Part shown: positions 48,487 to 60,845 of the stretch, piece by piece
Layout of the letters: every line of letters starts with the position of its first letter
Position numbering within the stretch: the stretch's first letter is position 1
From: Apophysomyces variabilis
Taxonomy: Eukaryota; Mucoromycota; Mucoromycetes; Mucorales; Mucoraceae
NCBI GenBank assembly: GCA_002749535.1
Contig: MZZL01000398.1
Span: forward strand, 186,001 to 250,000
Direction of reading: 5' to 3'
Length of the DNA stretch: 64,000 bases
Made by a program: the position numbers and the translations under genes
Notes under the pieces: generated by a model
The model's database searches: none
Told to the model about the DNA's origin: nothing
Seen by the model: only the letters and a program-made list of their open reading frames with translations

Positions 48487-50091
48487 ATGTCCAAGACTAC
48501 GTTATGTTTCTCGATTGCAGACAAGACTGGAGCCCTGGAAGAATGCTTGGCGGCGATTAAATCCATGTCTATTTCACTGACCAGGATCGAATCGTAAACT
48601 ATCCTTTTATTTTTTATTCGCATTTATGCATTGTTGACGTGAAAGAGAACGTATTGTGTAGGCGACCAAGCAAGAGCGAGAATTGGGATTATGACTTCTT
48701 TATTGACTTCAATGCTGTGAATGCCGACCAAGTGAAACAGGCCGTTGAGGTGCTACGATCTCACACAAAGGACATATGTGTGATTGGACAAGCCGATTCT
48801 CCGCATAAATCATTGGATAGCGTACCATGGTTTCCTCGGAAGTTGACCGATTTGGATACCTTTGCTACCAAAGTGCTGGAAATGGGCGAAGAACTCAGTT
48901 AAGTCTTGTTTGTCATGTCCATCTTTTGAAATTGTTTTTTGTTTATGTAAGGATAAACAAAATGATTAGGCGCCGACCACCCAGGTGCCAACGATCCTCA
49001 ATACCGGGCTCGTCGTGCTGAAATCACAAAGATTGCAAAAGAATACCGCACTGGGCAACCTATACCTCATGTGGAATACACACCCGAGGAGATTTCTACT
49101 TGGTCTCAAGTCTATCAACATCTTACAGCTCTGTACCCAACTCACGCATGCAGAGAACATCGGCATATGTTTCCGTTGTTGGTCCAGAACTGTGGCTACA
49201 GTGAATCAAACATTCCTCAGCTGGAGATCGTCTCCGCCTTTCTAAAAGACTGCACCGGCTTCACCATTCGGCCTGTGATGGGCTTACTGACAAGTCGCGA
49301 CTTTTTGAACGCCTTTGCTTTTCGTGTGTTCCATTCAACCCAATATGTACGCCACCATTCCAGACCATTCTATACACCAGAACCCGATGTATGCCATGAA
49401 TTATTAGGCCATGTACCTTTGGTACGTTTCTCCTTCCGTCCTTTCGTTATACTTAAGCTCTTCCTCGTTCCTTAACAAAAAAAGTTTGCCGACCGCGACT
49501 TTGCAGACTTTTCGCAAGAAATCGGCCTCGCTTCTTTGGGTGCGTCAGATGAAGACATTGATAAGTTAGCGACGATTTACTGGTTTACGGTGGAATTTGG
49601 TTTATGTCGCCAAGAAGGTCAAATTCGTGCTTATGGTGCTGGTCTGTTGAGTTCCTTTGGCGAGCTTGAATATTGTCTATCGAACAAACCGCAAGTCAAG
49701 CCTTTTGACCCATCCATCACGGCGCTGCAAAAATATCCCATCACTCAATACCAACCAGTTAAACTATCATTTGAAAAAATATCGATAGTCATCTTTAGGT
49801 TTTACTTATCGCATCATATCGTATCTATCTTAGGTGTATTTTATTGCAGATTCATTCAAGGATGCTCAGGACAAGGTAAGGGAGTTTGCATCCAAAATGA
49901 ACCGGCCTTTTTCCGTTCGGTACGATGCTTTGACCCAAACAGTCGAAGTCTTGGATACAAAGGTAACAAAACTTGAATAGCCTGATAGATATGTGTAACC
50001 TCAATCCAAAAAAAAGGACAAAATTCTTCGGTTCGGTAGATCTGTTCGGGATGACCTCAACACACTTTATTCCGTACTGGAGAGGCTTTGA
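48487..50091 (+). CDS. PAH: phenylalanine 4-hydroxylase
   Basis: This is an iron- and tetrahydropterin-dependent aromatic amino acid hydroxylase that turns phenylalanine into tyrosine. Six exons (48487-48593, 48662-48897, 48970-49421, 49485-49757, 49834-49962, 50017-50091) give 423 residues. An N-terminal ACT-type regulatory domain ([18 protein letters not shown]) is followed by the catalytic core: [13 protein letters not shown] with iron ligands His257 and His262, and YWFTVEFGL with Glu302. [17 protein letters not shown] and the C-terminal helix [17 protein letters not shown] complete it. The family is common in animals and absent from most Dikarya. Substrate choice over tyrosine or tryptophan is inferred from the family's spread outside animals. 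It converges with the ADAM gene, with about 100 bases between stops. Confidence 0.93.
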
Positions 50092-50191
50092 TCTATGGTA
50101 TACAAGTTGTACAGTAAAAATAAAAAAAAAAGGTTACAGATTCTCTTTCCCTCGTCTTTCTTTTTTCTTTGTTCAAATTATCGTAATCTAT

Positions 50192-53100
50192 TTACACCAT
50201 GCCTTCCTGAAATCTTCGTACACGACCGGAGACATCTTGTCCACCCGTTGGTGGCGGAGGAGTTGCATTTCTTCCATTCCAGTTTTCTGCAGAATTCATC
50301 TCATAAGACTGACCAGGAGGTGCAGAGGATGGAGTTGGCCCGTATGGAGGTGATGGTGTATAACTTGGAGGAGGAGGCGGCGGTGAATGATAATTGCCAT
50401 TGTAAGCCGAGGGATCTACCCAGCCAGGGGGAGGCGCTTGACCAGGTGGGGGATAGTAAGGAGGGGCACTATAGACGGGTGGTGGTGGCGGTGCTGGCGT
50501 GTTGTAGGTGATAACACTGTACCCTGGACTACCAAGACAGCCGTAACAAAGGCACCGGATAATGCAAAACAATAGCAAAAGTCCAACAGCAACGGCAACT
50601 GGAATGACAATCTTAAGATTCTGATCAATCCAATTTCTTACGTTATTGCCTATTAGAAGATGAAAATTTGCTTTTTAGTTGCCAAAGTCTGCGTTTCATA
50701 TAGCACAGGACCTACCGAAATTTTCGAGATTGCATTTGCCAGCCTTACACGCGCCTCCAATGCCACATGGTGTACCGTCAATGAATGAACCAGTAAATTC
50801 ATAACAACCAAAGCCGCGCGGGCTGTCGCAGAGAAGACTGCAGCCGGTGGAATCAGCCGAGCAAGCTCTTGTGACGTTCATGGCAGAGCCTCGTGCTTTG
50901 CATTGTTCGTCACGCGATGTGCACTGTCCAGAGGCACATTGAAGGTTATTGCCACACTTCGTCCCATCATCTACGTGTTTATCCGGGGGACACGTGGCCG
51001 AATTACCGGGGCATTTTTCTTCAACATCGCAATTACCCGTTGCTGGTCTGCACACATAAGATGAAGGGCGAATTTGACACTTATCGCAACAAAGGTCATT
51101 AGCATCTCTATCGTAAAAGGCAATTAGCTATATCCTCATTCGATGCATGGATCGCTTCCTGACTTACTCGCATACAGCTCCTGCCTTGAATTTACATGAT
51201 TTAGCATCACAGCACTGACTGTCCGTTTCACCAACGTCACAGTCTTCGCCGTCTTCTTTAATACCATTACCACACATTTGTAAGGACTTAATTGTACGAC
51301 TTCCAGGTTCTGTATGAAGAAAGCAAGTATCCAGTCAGTATCTTAGCGGATTATATCTATCCATCTAACCAACCTTCTAAACATGTGCCAATAGTTGGAA
51401 ATGCTTTACAGATCGTGTCAATGGAACATGGACTAAAATCATTAGTCGAAACATTGCTAGACGGGTTCATTATATAAGTGCCTCCGGCATCGCACTGAGT
51501 CGAGCTTAGAGGGCAACATTGACAACTAGCTCCGCTGCATGGACAATTCTGAGCCGTGCAATCATGGATAGCACCTAAGTAGAAGAGAAACATATTAGAG
51601 AGGGAAGCAATAGCAGTTTCATATTTCTCCTACCGAAATTGTGCCCAATTTCATGTGCGACAACCTTCCACTCGTCGCGAACTATGTGTTAATTCTATCA
51701 GAAGAATTATTCCACCATCGGAAGCGTTTTCTTACTGATCGAGGAGACACCCGCTCCTGACACATATTCTGTTCCGCCTGTTCTTGCTGGTTGTGATTTC
51801 GCCTTTGTCGTACAAAGAGTACTGGGCCATGCTACACCTACTTCCACGCCAGATCTAAAGAGCTCTTTGTCAGAATGATTTGCCTCGTAGATTTTTGGTT
51901 TAACGTACGCGCAACTTGTCATCAAATGCCAAAGCCCTGCTCCGTCGTTAGACATTGTGCCGCGCCATCGACTAAAATCGCTTAAACGGTTGCTAATCGT
52001 ATAAGAATTGGAACAAGCTTGATTCCATGGTTCGTTTGGATCAGGTACCGACGGGCAGGTCTCGGCTTTGATTGTGATATTAATTAGTCCCAGGAGAATG
52101 TTGAAGCTGCGATCGTAGACTGCTGAAGCCAAATTCCAATCTTTGATGATCTGCATACGAGCGTTGGTCGCTGGTGTGTAGTATTTCGTATAGGTACAAT
52201 CGGCGGCTTTTGTTATAAAGGGGGTCAGTTTTCCAAATTATATGGAACAATCCTTCATCTACCTGCTCCCATATAGTTAACTGTGGCAAAATGAGGGCTG
52301 ATTAATAACCTACACATGATATCTTTCGAACATCGTTCTTACTTCTTTTTGTAGTGGGACATCCAGCCGGTGGGGCACGCTTAGATAGAGCTGAACCAAA
52401 TTGACCAAGTTGACTGGGCTGACTTAAGATACCAAAGTTGCGAGGGTGAGCACGATCAAGACCAGGGGCAGGCTTCGAGGGGAAAGAGTTCAACATCAAG
52501 TCATCAAAACCGCAAGAAGGCGTGAGTGGGGCATCGCGCGGGGAAAGGGGGAGTTCAATGGTATCTGATTCACGGTACACAACCATGTGTACATCGCTTT
52601 CTTCGGTCAGGTCGGCGTCATCGGATCGTTTAGACAACCGATAATTTGTTTTGGATTGAATGTGGTACATATCCTGTCGCAGTCGGAAAGACCCTTCAAA
52701 GACTGGATAATCGAGCTGGTGCCTAAAAGTAATGCTATGTTAGAAAAGACGAGTGTGTCTCGTCTGACACTTGCTTGATGTCATGGCGGATCAACATCCG
52801 GGCCCAGCCCAAGACACCCTCCTCATACTCCGCCACAAATTCGTCTCGTAGGAGACCTGCTTGGTCAGCTATCCATCGTTCGTCTGAATAAGCTGGATCA
52901 ACCACATAGCCTCGATAAACACGATATTCCTCGTGACGAAGAGGTTCTTCGACACCGTCCTGATTCACAACGGCATTGGGATGAAACAGTTCATGATTGG
53001 GGACAAGGTGAAGGTACAAAGATTGATTATGAGTGTTCAGTCTCATGCGAAGAATGTCGTCATGTTCAATGGATCGTGCATTGGGAAGGTAGGAAGGGTT

Positions 53101-53345
53101 TTGACTGATACTTCGTTTATGAAAGAAGGATTCTGGTCGGGGAGCAATATCCAATTTGATCGAAGTTAATGGCTCCACTCGAAGCAGTTGACGGTTATTC
53201 AGATAGTGACCTAAGGAATTTTTTTTAAAATTCAGGTTCAAATGTTCTAACTGGTTTCTCAGTGGGTGTATAGTTTACCTAAGGTCCATGGTAACAGACA
53301 ATAAATGTAAATTACTGTGATCCAGTATTGTTTCCCAAATATCAT
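50192..53345 (-). CDS. membrane ADAM metalloprotease (disintegrin type)
   Basis: This is a type I membrane zinc protease of the ADAM (M12B reprolysin) family. Ten exons (53279-53345, 52771-53210, 52343-52715, 51909-52206, 51736-51854, 51634-51681, 51374-51574, 51168-51309, 50716-51107, 50192-50649) give 845 residues. In order there is a hydrophobic N-terminal signal (about 1-22), a prodomain with FEGSFRLRQDMYHI, and the protease with the full zinc motif HEIGHNFGAIHD (about 442-453) and Met-turn YIMNP. A disintegrin and Cys-rich region follows (CGNGIKEDGEDCDVG, EKCPGNSATCPPD). A helix (IVIPVAVAVGLLLLFCII) spans the membrane, and a Pro/Tyr/Gly-rich cytosolic tail ends the protein. All key zinc residues are present, so it should be active. 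Substrates are unknown. Confidence 0.93.
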
Positions 53346-54300
53346 TCCAAATCAAGTTAACGGGAAGATAGCGGGAAGAAGAACAAGTAAAGAGGAAGAA
53401 GAGGAGAAAGAGAGAAAAGCCGGGCACCTCACGACGCAGAGTTCAACAGAGAAGACATGGAAAAAAGGGTAGAAAGAGGAACTCCGCAATTGCCAGAAAT
53501 AGACTGTATGTCCCTGGGTCAAAAAAACGACAGCCTTTTCCGCCAAGCCCTTTTCCTCAATGGCAGAAGATTCGGCCGACACGCGTGGATAGTTTACAAC
53601 CCCGCCATTGGGAGCATGTTGGCTGTGGCGTCTGTAGTGCCTGCAAAAGCCCATTTCACGCTCGGAAATTTTTTTCCCGCTCAGGGCCAACCATTCATCG
53701 TTGGCGACACAGTCAAGACCGTGACTGAACCTCTCTTTCGTTGAAGGCCAACAGTAGTGCTAAATAGCGTACTGTTTATTTATCCTCACGTATGATGACC
53801 ACGACTCAAAATTCACATTCAATTATTTTAAATCTAAAAGAGCGAAAATCCGGCCAGCCATTTTTGAATTTCTACCGGTAAGGTCAAGCAGTAGTATCAT
53901 TTGTTTTGACTTCAGTTCCTTTTAATCAAGTCAAGGTCGTAAATGCGTAGGAAAACGGGTAGAATCAAACCTATAATGCAGGATCAATCGATACTGTCAG
54001 GATGAGGAATAGGGCTGTAATCTCAATCAAACCGACGCTTTTCTTGCAAGGTGCCCGCTAAATCAGAGAAAGAGAGGGGACAAACAAAGGAAAAGAAGAG
54101 AGTGACACACAATTTCGCGTGAGGAGAAATGTGCCGAAACAGGCAAAACTAAAGCTCGTCTCTTTTTTCTCAGCGCTTTGGCCGCATCAAGTCACGGTAT
54201 TTGCCCGAAAGGAGGAACCTTTTTCCCTTTAAAGAAGCTTGTTGCGCTACGCTAGAGTGTTTTCTTATTCTCTCTTTCCTCGTTCGCTGTATATCATCTC
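53346..54300. other. divergent promoter region, ADAM and GT4
   Basis: No gene supported. An open minus-strand frame at 53352-53690 overlaps the likely ADAM leader and has low-complexity Ser/Leu runs. A pyrimidine-rich tract (TTATTCTCTCTTTCCTCG) lies just before the GT4 start codon. Confidence 0.5.
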
Positions 54301-55563
54301 ATGCGAGTCGCCGTAATTACCGAAAATTTCTTCCCAAAGGTCGATGGTGTGACGCGAACATTAGGCAAACTCCTCGAGCATTTGCAAAGAAGACAGTATG
54401 AAGTCATTCTGCTAGGACCCGAAAGCGGCATGTCCTCCTATGCTGGAGCAGAACTGGTTGGTACAGTCGGCATCCCTTTCCTACCTTACCCTGAACTCAA
54501 GTTGAACCTCTGGAGGCCTGAGTTTACCAAGAAGTTGCTGCACTTTAAACCCGATGTAATACATCTAGTAGACCCGGTTTGGCTTGGCGCGGCGGCTCTG
54601 ATGATATGCCAGCTTTACCTTCCACACGTGCCTCTAGTCGCATCTTATCATACCAATCTAGCCACATACTGCCAACGTTTTGGTTGGGGCTTGTTTTCAC
54701 CACTCATGTGGCGATGGAATCGCTATTGTCATTCTAAATGTTTGTATACCGCCTGTCCCTCCCAGTCTACATCGCATATCCTGCAAGACCATGGCTTTGA
54801 CAACGTAAGGATTTGGCCGAGAGGAGTTGATGTTGGCTTCTTTTCGCCTGACAAGCACTCAATCCAGCTGCGAGCTCAATGGATGGGTATATCAGAAGAA
54901 GAGGCATCTGACAAAATTGTCATTCTTTATGTGGGTCGAGTATCACGAGAAAAAAATATCCATCTTGTCTTGAACGCCTATAAGTCTATGGACCACCAAA
55001 AATGCCATCTGGTCATTGTTGGTCATGGTCCGGCATTTGACATGATCCAGTCAGAGTGCGCACGCTCCGCTATTCCTGTGACATTTACCGGATATCTTCA
55101 AGGCGTCAATTTGGCGACTGCATTTGCCTCAGCTGACATCTTTGCTTTCCCTTCTGATACAGAAACCTTTGGCCAAGTTGTATTGGAAGCCATGGCTTCA
55201 GGGTTACCCATTGCAGGTCTTCTTGCGGATGGAGTACGGGATTTGGTGGAACATGGAAAAAGTGGACTGCTGCTGGACATAACCGGTCTATCACGGAAAC
55301 AACAAGCCCAATGTTTCAAGAAAAACCTGGAGAGTCTCGTGGCCGATCCGGTGATACGAAAGCAAATGGGCCAACAGGCAATGGAAGCATCCAAACGGTA
55401 CACATGGTACGAAGCAATGAACTGCATGGTCCGGATATACCGAGACGCGTGTCTAAGTTCAGCAGGAAAGAAGTATATCTGTATTGAAACTGACGCAGCG
55501 GACAGTGGCGTGGAGGAAGACTACTCAACCGAGGATGACCTAGTTTTAGCCAAATCCACTTAG
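54301..55563 (+). CDS. GT4 glycosyltransferase, MgtA/SQD2-like
   Basis: A single-exon gene of 420 residues in the GT4 family (GT-B fold). The N-terminal half starts MRVAVITENFFPKVDGVTRT, the nucleotide-sugar glycosyltransferase opening with the glycine-flanked VDGV loop. The acceptor side has VASYHTNLATYC. The C-terminal half has VGRVSREKNIHLVL and the E-x7-E donor motif (Glu288 and Glu296 in DTETFGQVVLEAMASG), followed by GLLLD. It resembles bacterial GDP-mannose-dependent alpha-mannosyltransferases and plant SQD2, which use sugar nucleotides to glycosylate lipids. The exact donor and acceptor cannot be read from sequence. No signal peptide or membrane helix is seen. It is the only sizeable intronless gene of the window. 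Confidence 0.85.
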   Translation: MRVAVITENFFPKVDGVTRTLGKLLEHLQRRQYEVILLGPESGMSSYAGAELVGTVGIPFLPYPELKLNLWRPEFTKKLLHFKPDVIHLVDPVWLGAAALMICQLYLPHVPLVASYHTNLATYCQRFGWGLFSPLMWRWNRYCHSKCLYTACPSQSTSHILQDHGFDNVRIWPRGVDVGFFSPDKHSIQLRAQWMGISEEEASDKIVILYVGRVSREKNIHLVLNAYKSMDHQKCHLVIVGHGPAFDMIQSECARSAIPVTFTGYLQGVNLATAFASADIFAFPSDTETFGQVVLEAMASGLPIAGLLADGVRDLVEHGKSGLLLDITGLSRKQQAQCFKKNLESLVADPVIRKQMGQQAMEASKRYTWYEAMNCMVRIYRDACLSSAGKKYICIETDAADSGVEEDYSTEDDLVLAKST

Positions 55564-56126
55564 TGGACAATCCTTAAACTTTGACTTCCACACGACAACC
55601 TCTCCTCCTTCCTCTCTCTTAGAGTCGCTGATCAGCGGATACCATTCCTTTCTTTTTACTGTAAACTGGTTTTTTTTATCTTGGCTGGCCAATTGTAAAT
55701 CTTCTAATCATCTATAATCAAACACCTTGTGTATGACCCTCCAATTCTTGGAACATAGTCATGCGGCGACTGCTCTTATTGCGTTTATTGCGTTTATTGT
55801 TTTACTATTTGACAAATATAAAGGGAAACTGCTCTTTAAATTCGCATAAGAATCGTATTGACATTGTGATATAGGCCCTGTGTTTCTCATTAGTATCTGA
55901 GTAACTAACTAGTTTGTCTCTCTAGCAACATAGATCGTGTCATAAGTTCTTTAACCATGCAGATTGGAAGGTGCAGCGCCAAAAAAAATATGAAAGATTG
56001 AAATGAGTGTCTTCGAGATAGCCTTCTAAGCGCTACACCTTGTATTCATGAAGCATGTGTGACGTTCAGCCGTAAATTCGCTTCTCCAGCCTTTTGTTTT
56101 CCTTCTTTTTACTTTCTTTATATCTG
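55564..56126. other. spacer between GT4 and TYR1
   Basis: 3' flank of GT4 and 5' flank of TYR1. A nine-base unit GCGTTTATT occurs twice in tandem at about 55780-55798. No gene seen. Confidence 0.5.
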
Positions 56127-58120
56127 ATGGACATGAGTGAAAAGGAGACAACCGAGCTTGGTATTATTGGTTGCGGAGGCATGGGCAAATTCTATGCTCG
56201 AAAGCTGTCCGAAGCAGGATGGAAAAGGTTTCAATAGGAAGAATGGTTCAATGATCCTTTAAGCTAAAAGAAAACAAACTTGTAAATGCTCAACAGGGTT
56301 AATGTTTGCGATTTGCCTGAGCGTTACAATGAACTGAAAGAGCAGTTTCAAGGTAGATACTTCATTAGGTCTAAAGCTGAATGGGACCTGACTTAGTCTC
56401 GTCATACACGCTTTTTTTTTTTACCAAAGATACCGCTGTCAATGTTTTACCTGATGGTTTTCACATCTCGCGTAAATGTGACTGGATCATGTATGCGGTC
56501 GAAGCCGAATATGTAGAAGCAGTCGTAGCCAAGTATGGCCCAGGTACATATAGTTGATTATGAAAGATCCTTTGGTTTCTGGATTATATTGATGAACATT
56601 GAATGCAAACTTCCTGTTTTTAATAGCTACTAAGATCGGAGCCATTGTGGGTGGTCAGGTAAAAAAAAAAGCCAAAACTGGGAGACAATCCGATCAGTGA
56701 CAAACTGTTGAAAGAAATAGACGTCTGTGAAACAACCGGAAATCAATGCCTTTGAAAAGTACTTGCCGTCCGATGTCCATATTGTCTCCTGTCACTCCAT
56801 GCATGGTCCAGGTGTCGATCCACAAGGTCAGCCTTTGGTGGTTATCCGTCAAAGAGCTACAGACGAGAAATACCAACTGGTATTGAATATTTTATCGTGT
56901 TTTAAATCCAATTTGGTTCATCTGAGTGCAGAGGAACACGATCGCATTACAGCTGATACACAGGCAGTGACACACGCCGCCTTTTTAAGGTAGATTTTCC
57001 GGAAATATCTTCAACAATAAGCAATCTTACGCAGTCGTCATAACCTTTATTTAGTATGGGAAGCGCATGGAAAGCGAACAACCAGTTTCCGGTAAAAAAG
57101 GATAAGGGAAAAGATACCTGTCATTAAACCACTCTACTGCATCTTTATGCGTTTGTAGTGGTTAATTCCTCATTTTGTGGGCGGTATCGAAAATGTCAAA
57201 GTCAATGTGGCCATGCGCATTTACAGCAACAAATGGCACGTCTATGCAGGTAACATCTATAAAAACGAGAAGAAAAGTGATATGCGGAGAACAGACTGGC
57301 TGAATTTTTCTGTTTGTTTGTTTAGGTCTTGCTATCTTAAATCCTATTGCCAAGATCCAGATCACGCAATATGCTCGATCAGTCGCCGATCTGTTTAAAT
57401 TGATGATCCAAGAAAAGGAAGAGGAATTCCGTGCAAGAGTTAAAACGGTAAGTGCATTATATTCCCTGAAAGATCAGCCATAAATTAAGTATCAATGGGA
57501 TCATGGATCAGGCAGGCGATTACGTATTTGGTGGACTCCAGAAAGACCATGTTCCTATCCTTCTGTCGGACGAAATACTAGATGAGTTCTCCTTGTCCAA
57601 AATGCTCAAGGAACATCGCACTCCCAATTCCCATTTGTCCCTGCTCGCCATGGTAACTCTATTACCCTCTCCAGTCGGAGCACAAAGTTTAACAGAGTTT
57701 TTTTAGGTGGATTGTTGGTACACATTAAGACTGAATCCTTATGCGCATATGGTTTGCCAAACACCATTATTTCGACTTTGGATGTAAGTAAAGGCAGAAA
57801 GAAACTCTGAATAAGAATTCATTTGGGTGTTTTGTTATAGGGGCATCACGGAATATCTATTCCGCAGCCCAGCCATGCTAGAGGATGCGATCAAGGCGGC
57901 CTTGTACCGCAAAGAAATCCGACCGGATGATATGGAATTCGTAACATGTGCTCGTGGCTGGGCTGAATGTGTCGAACTTGGAAGTATGGAAGCCTACCAA
58001 AAGCGATTTACTGCCACAGCCGACTTCTTCCGAGACCGTTTTGCAGAGAGCACAATCCTTGGTAACAAAATGATTGCCATGATCTCAAAGAATATGCAAA
58101 AGGAACAACCGCATCATTAG
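56127..58120 (+). CDS. TYR1: prephenate dehydrogenase (tyrosine synthesis)
   Basis: This enzyme oxidatively decarboxylates prephenate to 4-hydroxyphenylpyruvate, the last shikimate-branch step before tyrosine. Eleven exons (56127-56227, 56297-56352, 56430-56543, 56627-56658, 56721-56989, 57055-57091, 57159-57249, 57326-57447, 57512-57652, 57707-57783, 57841-58120) give 439 residues, matching yeast Tyr1. The Rossmann dinucleotide motif is GIIGCGGMG (residues 12-20). Then come ATKIGAIVGGQTSVKQPEI, the catalytic-site region VSCHSMHGPGVD with its conserved histidine, QAVTHAAFLSMGSAW, and a helical C-terminal half (MVDCWYTLRLNPYAHM). Two exons are only 32 and 37 bases long. The start is the first ATG of the frame. 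Confidence 0.94.
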
Positions 58121-58430
58121 CATGACAGACTGTTAGCATGTGGACTTGTCACTGATATAACAGGGCAAATCATGAATCCTCGTTAACGTAGAATCATACT
58201 GAAAACAATATATTCATCTATATCTCATTGCATTTACGACAGTGCGATGTGTTAATGAATTCAATCTTTTTCTTTGCGTCTCGAGGGGGAGAATAGTCGT
58301 ACTGGGACGAAGGGTAAACTGCAATTTATGCACCATACCAGTCCTGCTTGTGAGGCAGGTAAATGACTTGAAAAGCAACAAGAAGAGTAAGAAAGGTAAA
58401 AAAAAAGGAAAGCGTGTGTCATTCGATGCT
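58121..58430. other. convergent 3' ends of TYR1 and CAP2
   Basis: About 310 bases between two stop codons. An A-rich run (AAGAAAGGTAAAAAAAAGGA, around 58390) is the only notable feature. Confidence 0.5.
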
Positions 58431-59540
58431 TTATCGTGTATTTCTTTCCATTAATTTCCCTAAAAGTTCTTTTTGCATTTTTGCTTGCTGTCTGCTCTCT
58501 TTCAAAGATCCCAGGCTTCTCAGATCGTTGACGATGTCCTTTGTCTTTCCAAAGTATACTTCCTGCAGCGAGTTACGCATCTTGCTTTCCATATCCTCTA
58601 CCATGCGACCGAGATTGGCGATATGTGACATCGGATCATCTACGGGGCAATCTTGTTCCGTCTAATCATAATGGCATTAGAGCATGTCTGGGCAGTTTTC
58701 TTGTCTTTCCGTACCTGTCTCGTCATGCTACCACTTAAGTTCATTTTCCCAAGATCTTGTTGATTGTTGGTAATCATATACAACATGATGGTGGAGGTCA
58801 ACTTGTAATGCGCTGTACGACCACGTTCGGCTACTTCAAATACGTGGATGGAGTCCCAAGCACCTTTCATGTGGCGCACGCCATCGCCCACTAAAGAAAA
58901 AGTTTTCTGTCATATCAGACAAAGCAAGACGATGTCATAGAAACAAACTGTGACCAAACCTTTTTTAATGAGGACCACCACAGCAAAAGTGTTGGTATCA
59001 ATCTCAAAGGTATAGACAGAGGAAACACCGCCTTCATAGTATAGTTCACGATATGTATCAAAAGCGTCATTGGCGGCGATCTCCAATTTCCTGAGTGTCT
59101 CCGGCGGAACGGTTCCGTCTGCCAAAGGAGGATCATACTCGTTGCTCCATGGAGATCTAGGGCGAAGGCTCAGTTTTTTTTTTCTATTTTGCTTCTGCTC
59201 TTTATTGCTTCCTGTCAGTTCAGAAACTGCACCTGTAGGAATCGCCATCTCGGTTATAATCGCAAAGCAAATAATCTTTTCCGGACTTTGTACAGCGTCT
59301 TAACTTTAATGGTTGGTCAATGCTTGTCAACAAGTCATCGACCAAGTCAGGATGAACCAATTGAAGAAGTTTCGCCAGGTTGTCTTCAATATGCTGAGGA
59401 GGAAGTCTGCGCATCAAGTCCATAGCGCAATCGTAAGGGTCACTCTAATCCACAGTAGCATAAATTTCCAATGGCAAGCTTCTACTTTACTTTTTTCTCT
59501 CAAAGAATATCCAGGTCCCTTCCCTTACCTCAGTTGCCAT
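58431..59540 (-). CDS. CAP2: F-actin-capping protein subunit beta
   Basis: This is the beta subunit of CapZ, which with the alpha subunit caps barbed ends of actin filaments. Five exons (59529-59540, 59233-59444, 58960-59156, 58715-58890, 58431-58661) give 275 residues, the family's size. The first exon holds only four codons (MATE). Family hallmarks are [109 protein letters not shown] and [16 protein letters not shown]. The C-terminal tentacle ends [13 protein letters not shown]. The alpha subunit gene is not in this window. Confidence 0.96.
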
Positions 59541-60845
59541 CGTTATTTTTAAAGTTAATGAACGGAAAATCGAAAATAGAGCTTTCAAAGAAAGGGCCCT
59601 TCGTCTTTCTCGTCTTGCTCTCCGCGCAAAACCCAGAAGGTAGAATATTTAACCGCATACAAGCTTTCGGAAGAAGAAAAAACAGTTCCTTATGTGATCG
59701 TCTTATTACAATAACTTTCAGTCAAGAGTGCTAGCAAGACTTAAGAACTGGCTGATGGTTTCAGTAGCATTCTGGAAGAACAGGTAATTGATTGATCTGT
59801 TTACGGCACCCGGACGAAAGTGAGCGCGTGATTTTTTTAACTTTCTCTGGGAACTCCAGAAAGCGTTGCTAAATATGTCTGATAAGGTCTTCGACAAGAC
59901 CAAAAGCTAAGGTGACGGCTTCCATAGAGGATAGTAATCCAAAGCCCCGTTTTCCTGTCTTTAGTAAAGCATATCAAAGAAGGCTAATAAAGCATATCTT
60001 CTAGTAGGCAAAGAATCCTCGAAGTTAAGGCATGTTCAAGTATGCTTTTTTTTTCTTACTGAGACCAATAGCTGTATTAAAGACTGGGATTATATTTCGA
60101 ATCTATCATAATCTTGTTTGCGCAAACAGATCTCAGCTAGATTTCTTGTACGGGCAAAGGAACATCAGATCAGTTATTAGAAAAAAAAGGTTCTCATTGG
60201 CCACTCCTTGTAACGTGAACGTCCGGGTGCTTTTTGACTATCCCAATTGGAATATCTAATGTCAACTCTCACTTATATAGATTATATGAAGCATTTGCTG
60301 TTTGTGAGAGAGCAGACACAAATCAACTCTTCAGGCCAACCTATGGTCGATGGTATCAATTCGTTCTCCGTCTGGCATACTCTTTTTGCTCCATTTGAAT
60401 CAGTTCGTAGTCAATAAGCGATGCCTGATATAGTGATCAGTCTGCAAACGCAGCAATATATCAAGCCACTTTAGCACTCAATCATGACACAGCAAGACAA
60501 ACAGTAAGTGAGCAAGGTAGAATATATTCACGGCCAAAAATGGATTAGATAGAAGTGGTTAAGCTATACTGGAGGACCCTTTTAATAAAAAGGTCCAGTA
60601 ATTGAAGTTAAGGGATCATGGTGTAATTATGAGAGTTCAAGCAAACAAACAGACAGGAAGAGTTTACGACTGACCAACGATAAGCCCTGTCAGCCGGAAG
60701 CAGAAGAATACCAGAGACACACTGGTTTTTTCACAGTACAGAGAGCATCCAAAATTGTGGCTTGTACAAGTTCCGAAAAAAAATATTTTATTTTTCTGGC
60801 TTGGTGGGTTCATCTTCCTCTCTCTCTCTTTCCTCGCTTATAACC
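59541..60845. other. spacer with divergent CAP2 and eS21 promoters
   Basis: About 1.3 kb with no supported gene. The last 40 bases before eS21 are a CT-rich tract (CTTCCTCTCTCTCTCTTTCC), common in leaders of ribosomal protein genes. Confidence 0.5.

Noticed and set aside
53352..53690. A 112-codon minus-strand frame upstream of ADAM
   Set aside because: It is low-complexity Ser/Leu-rich, cannot be spliced in frame to ADAM, and ADAM has its own ATG with a signal peptide at 53345.
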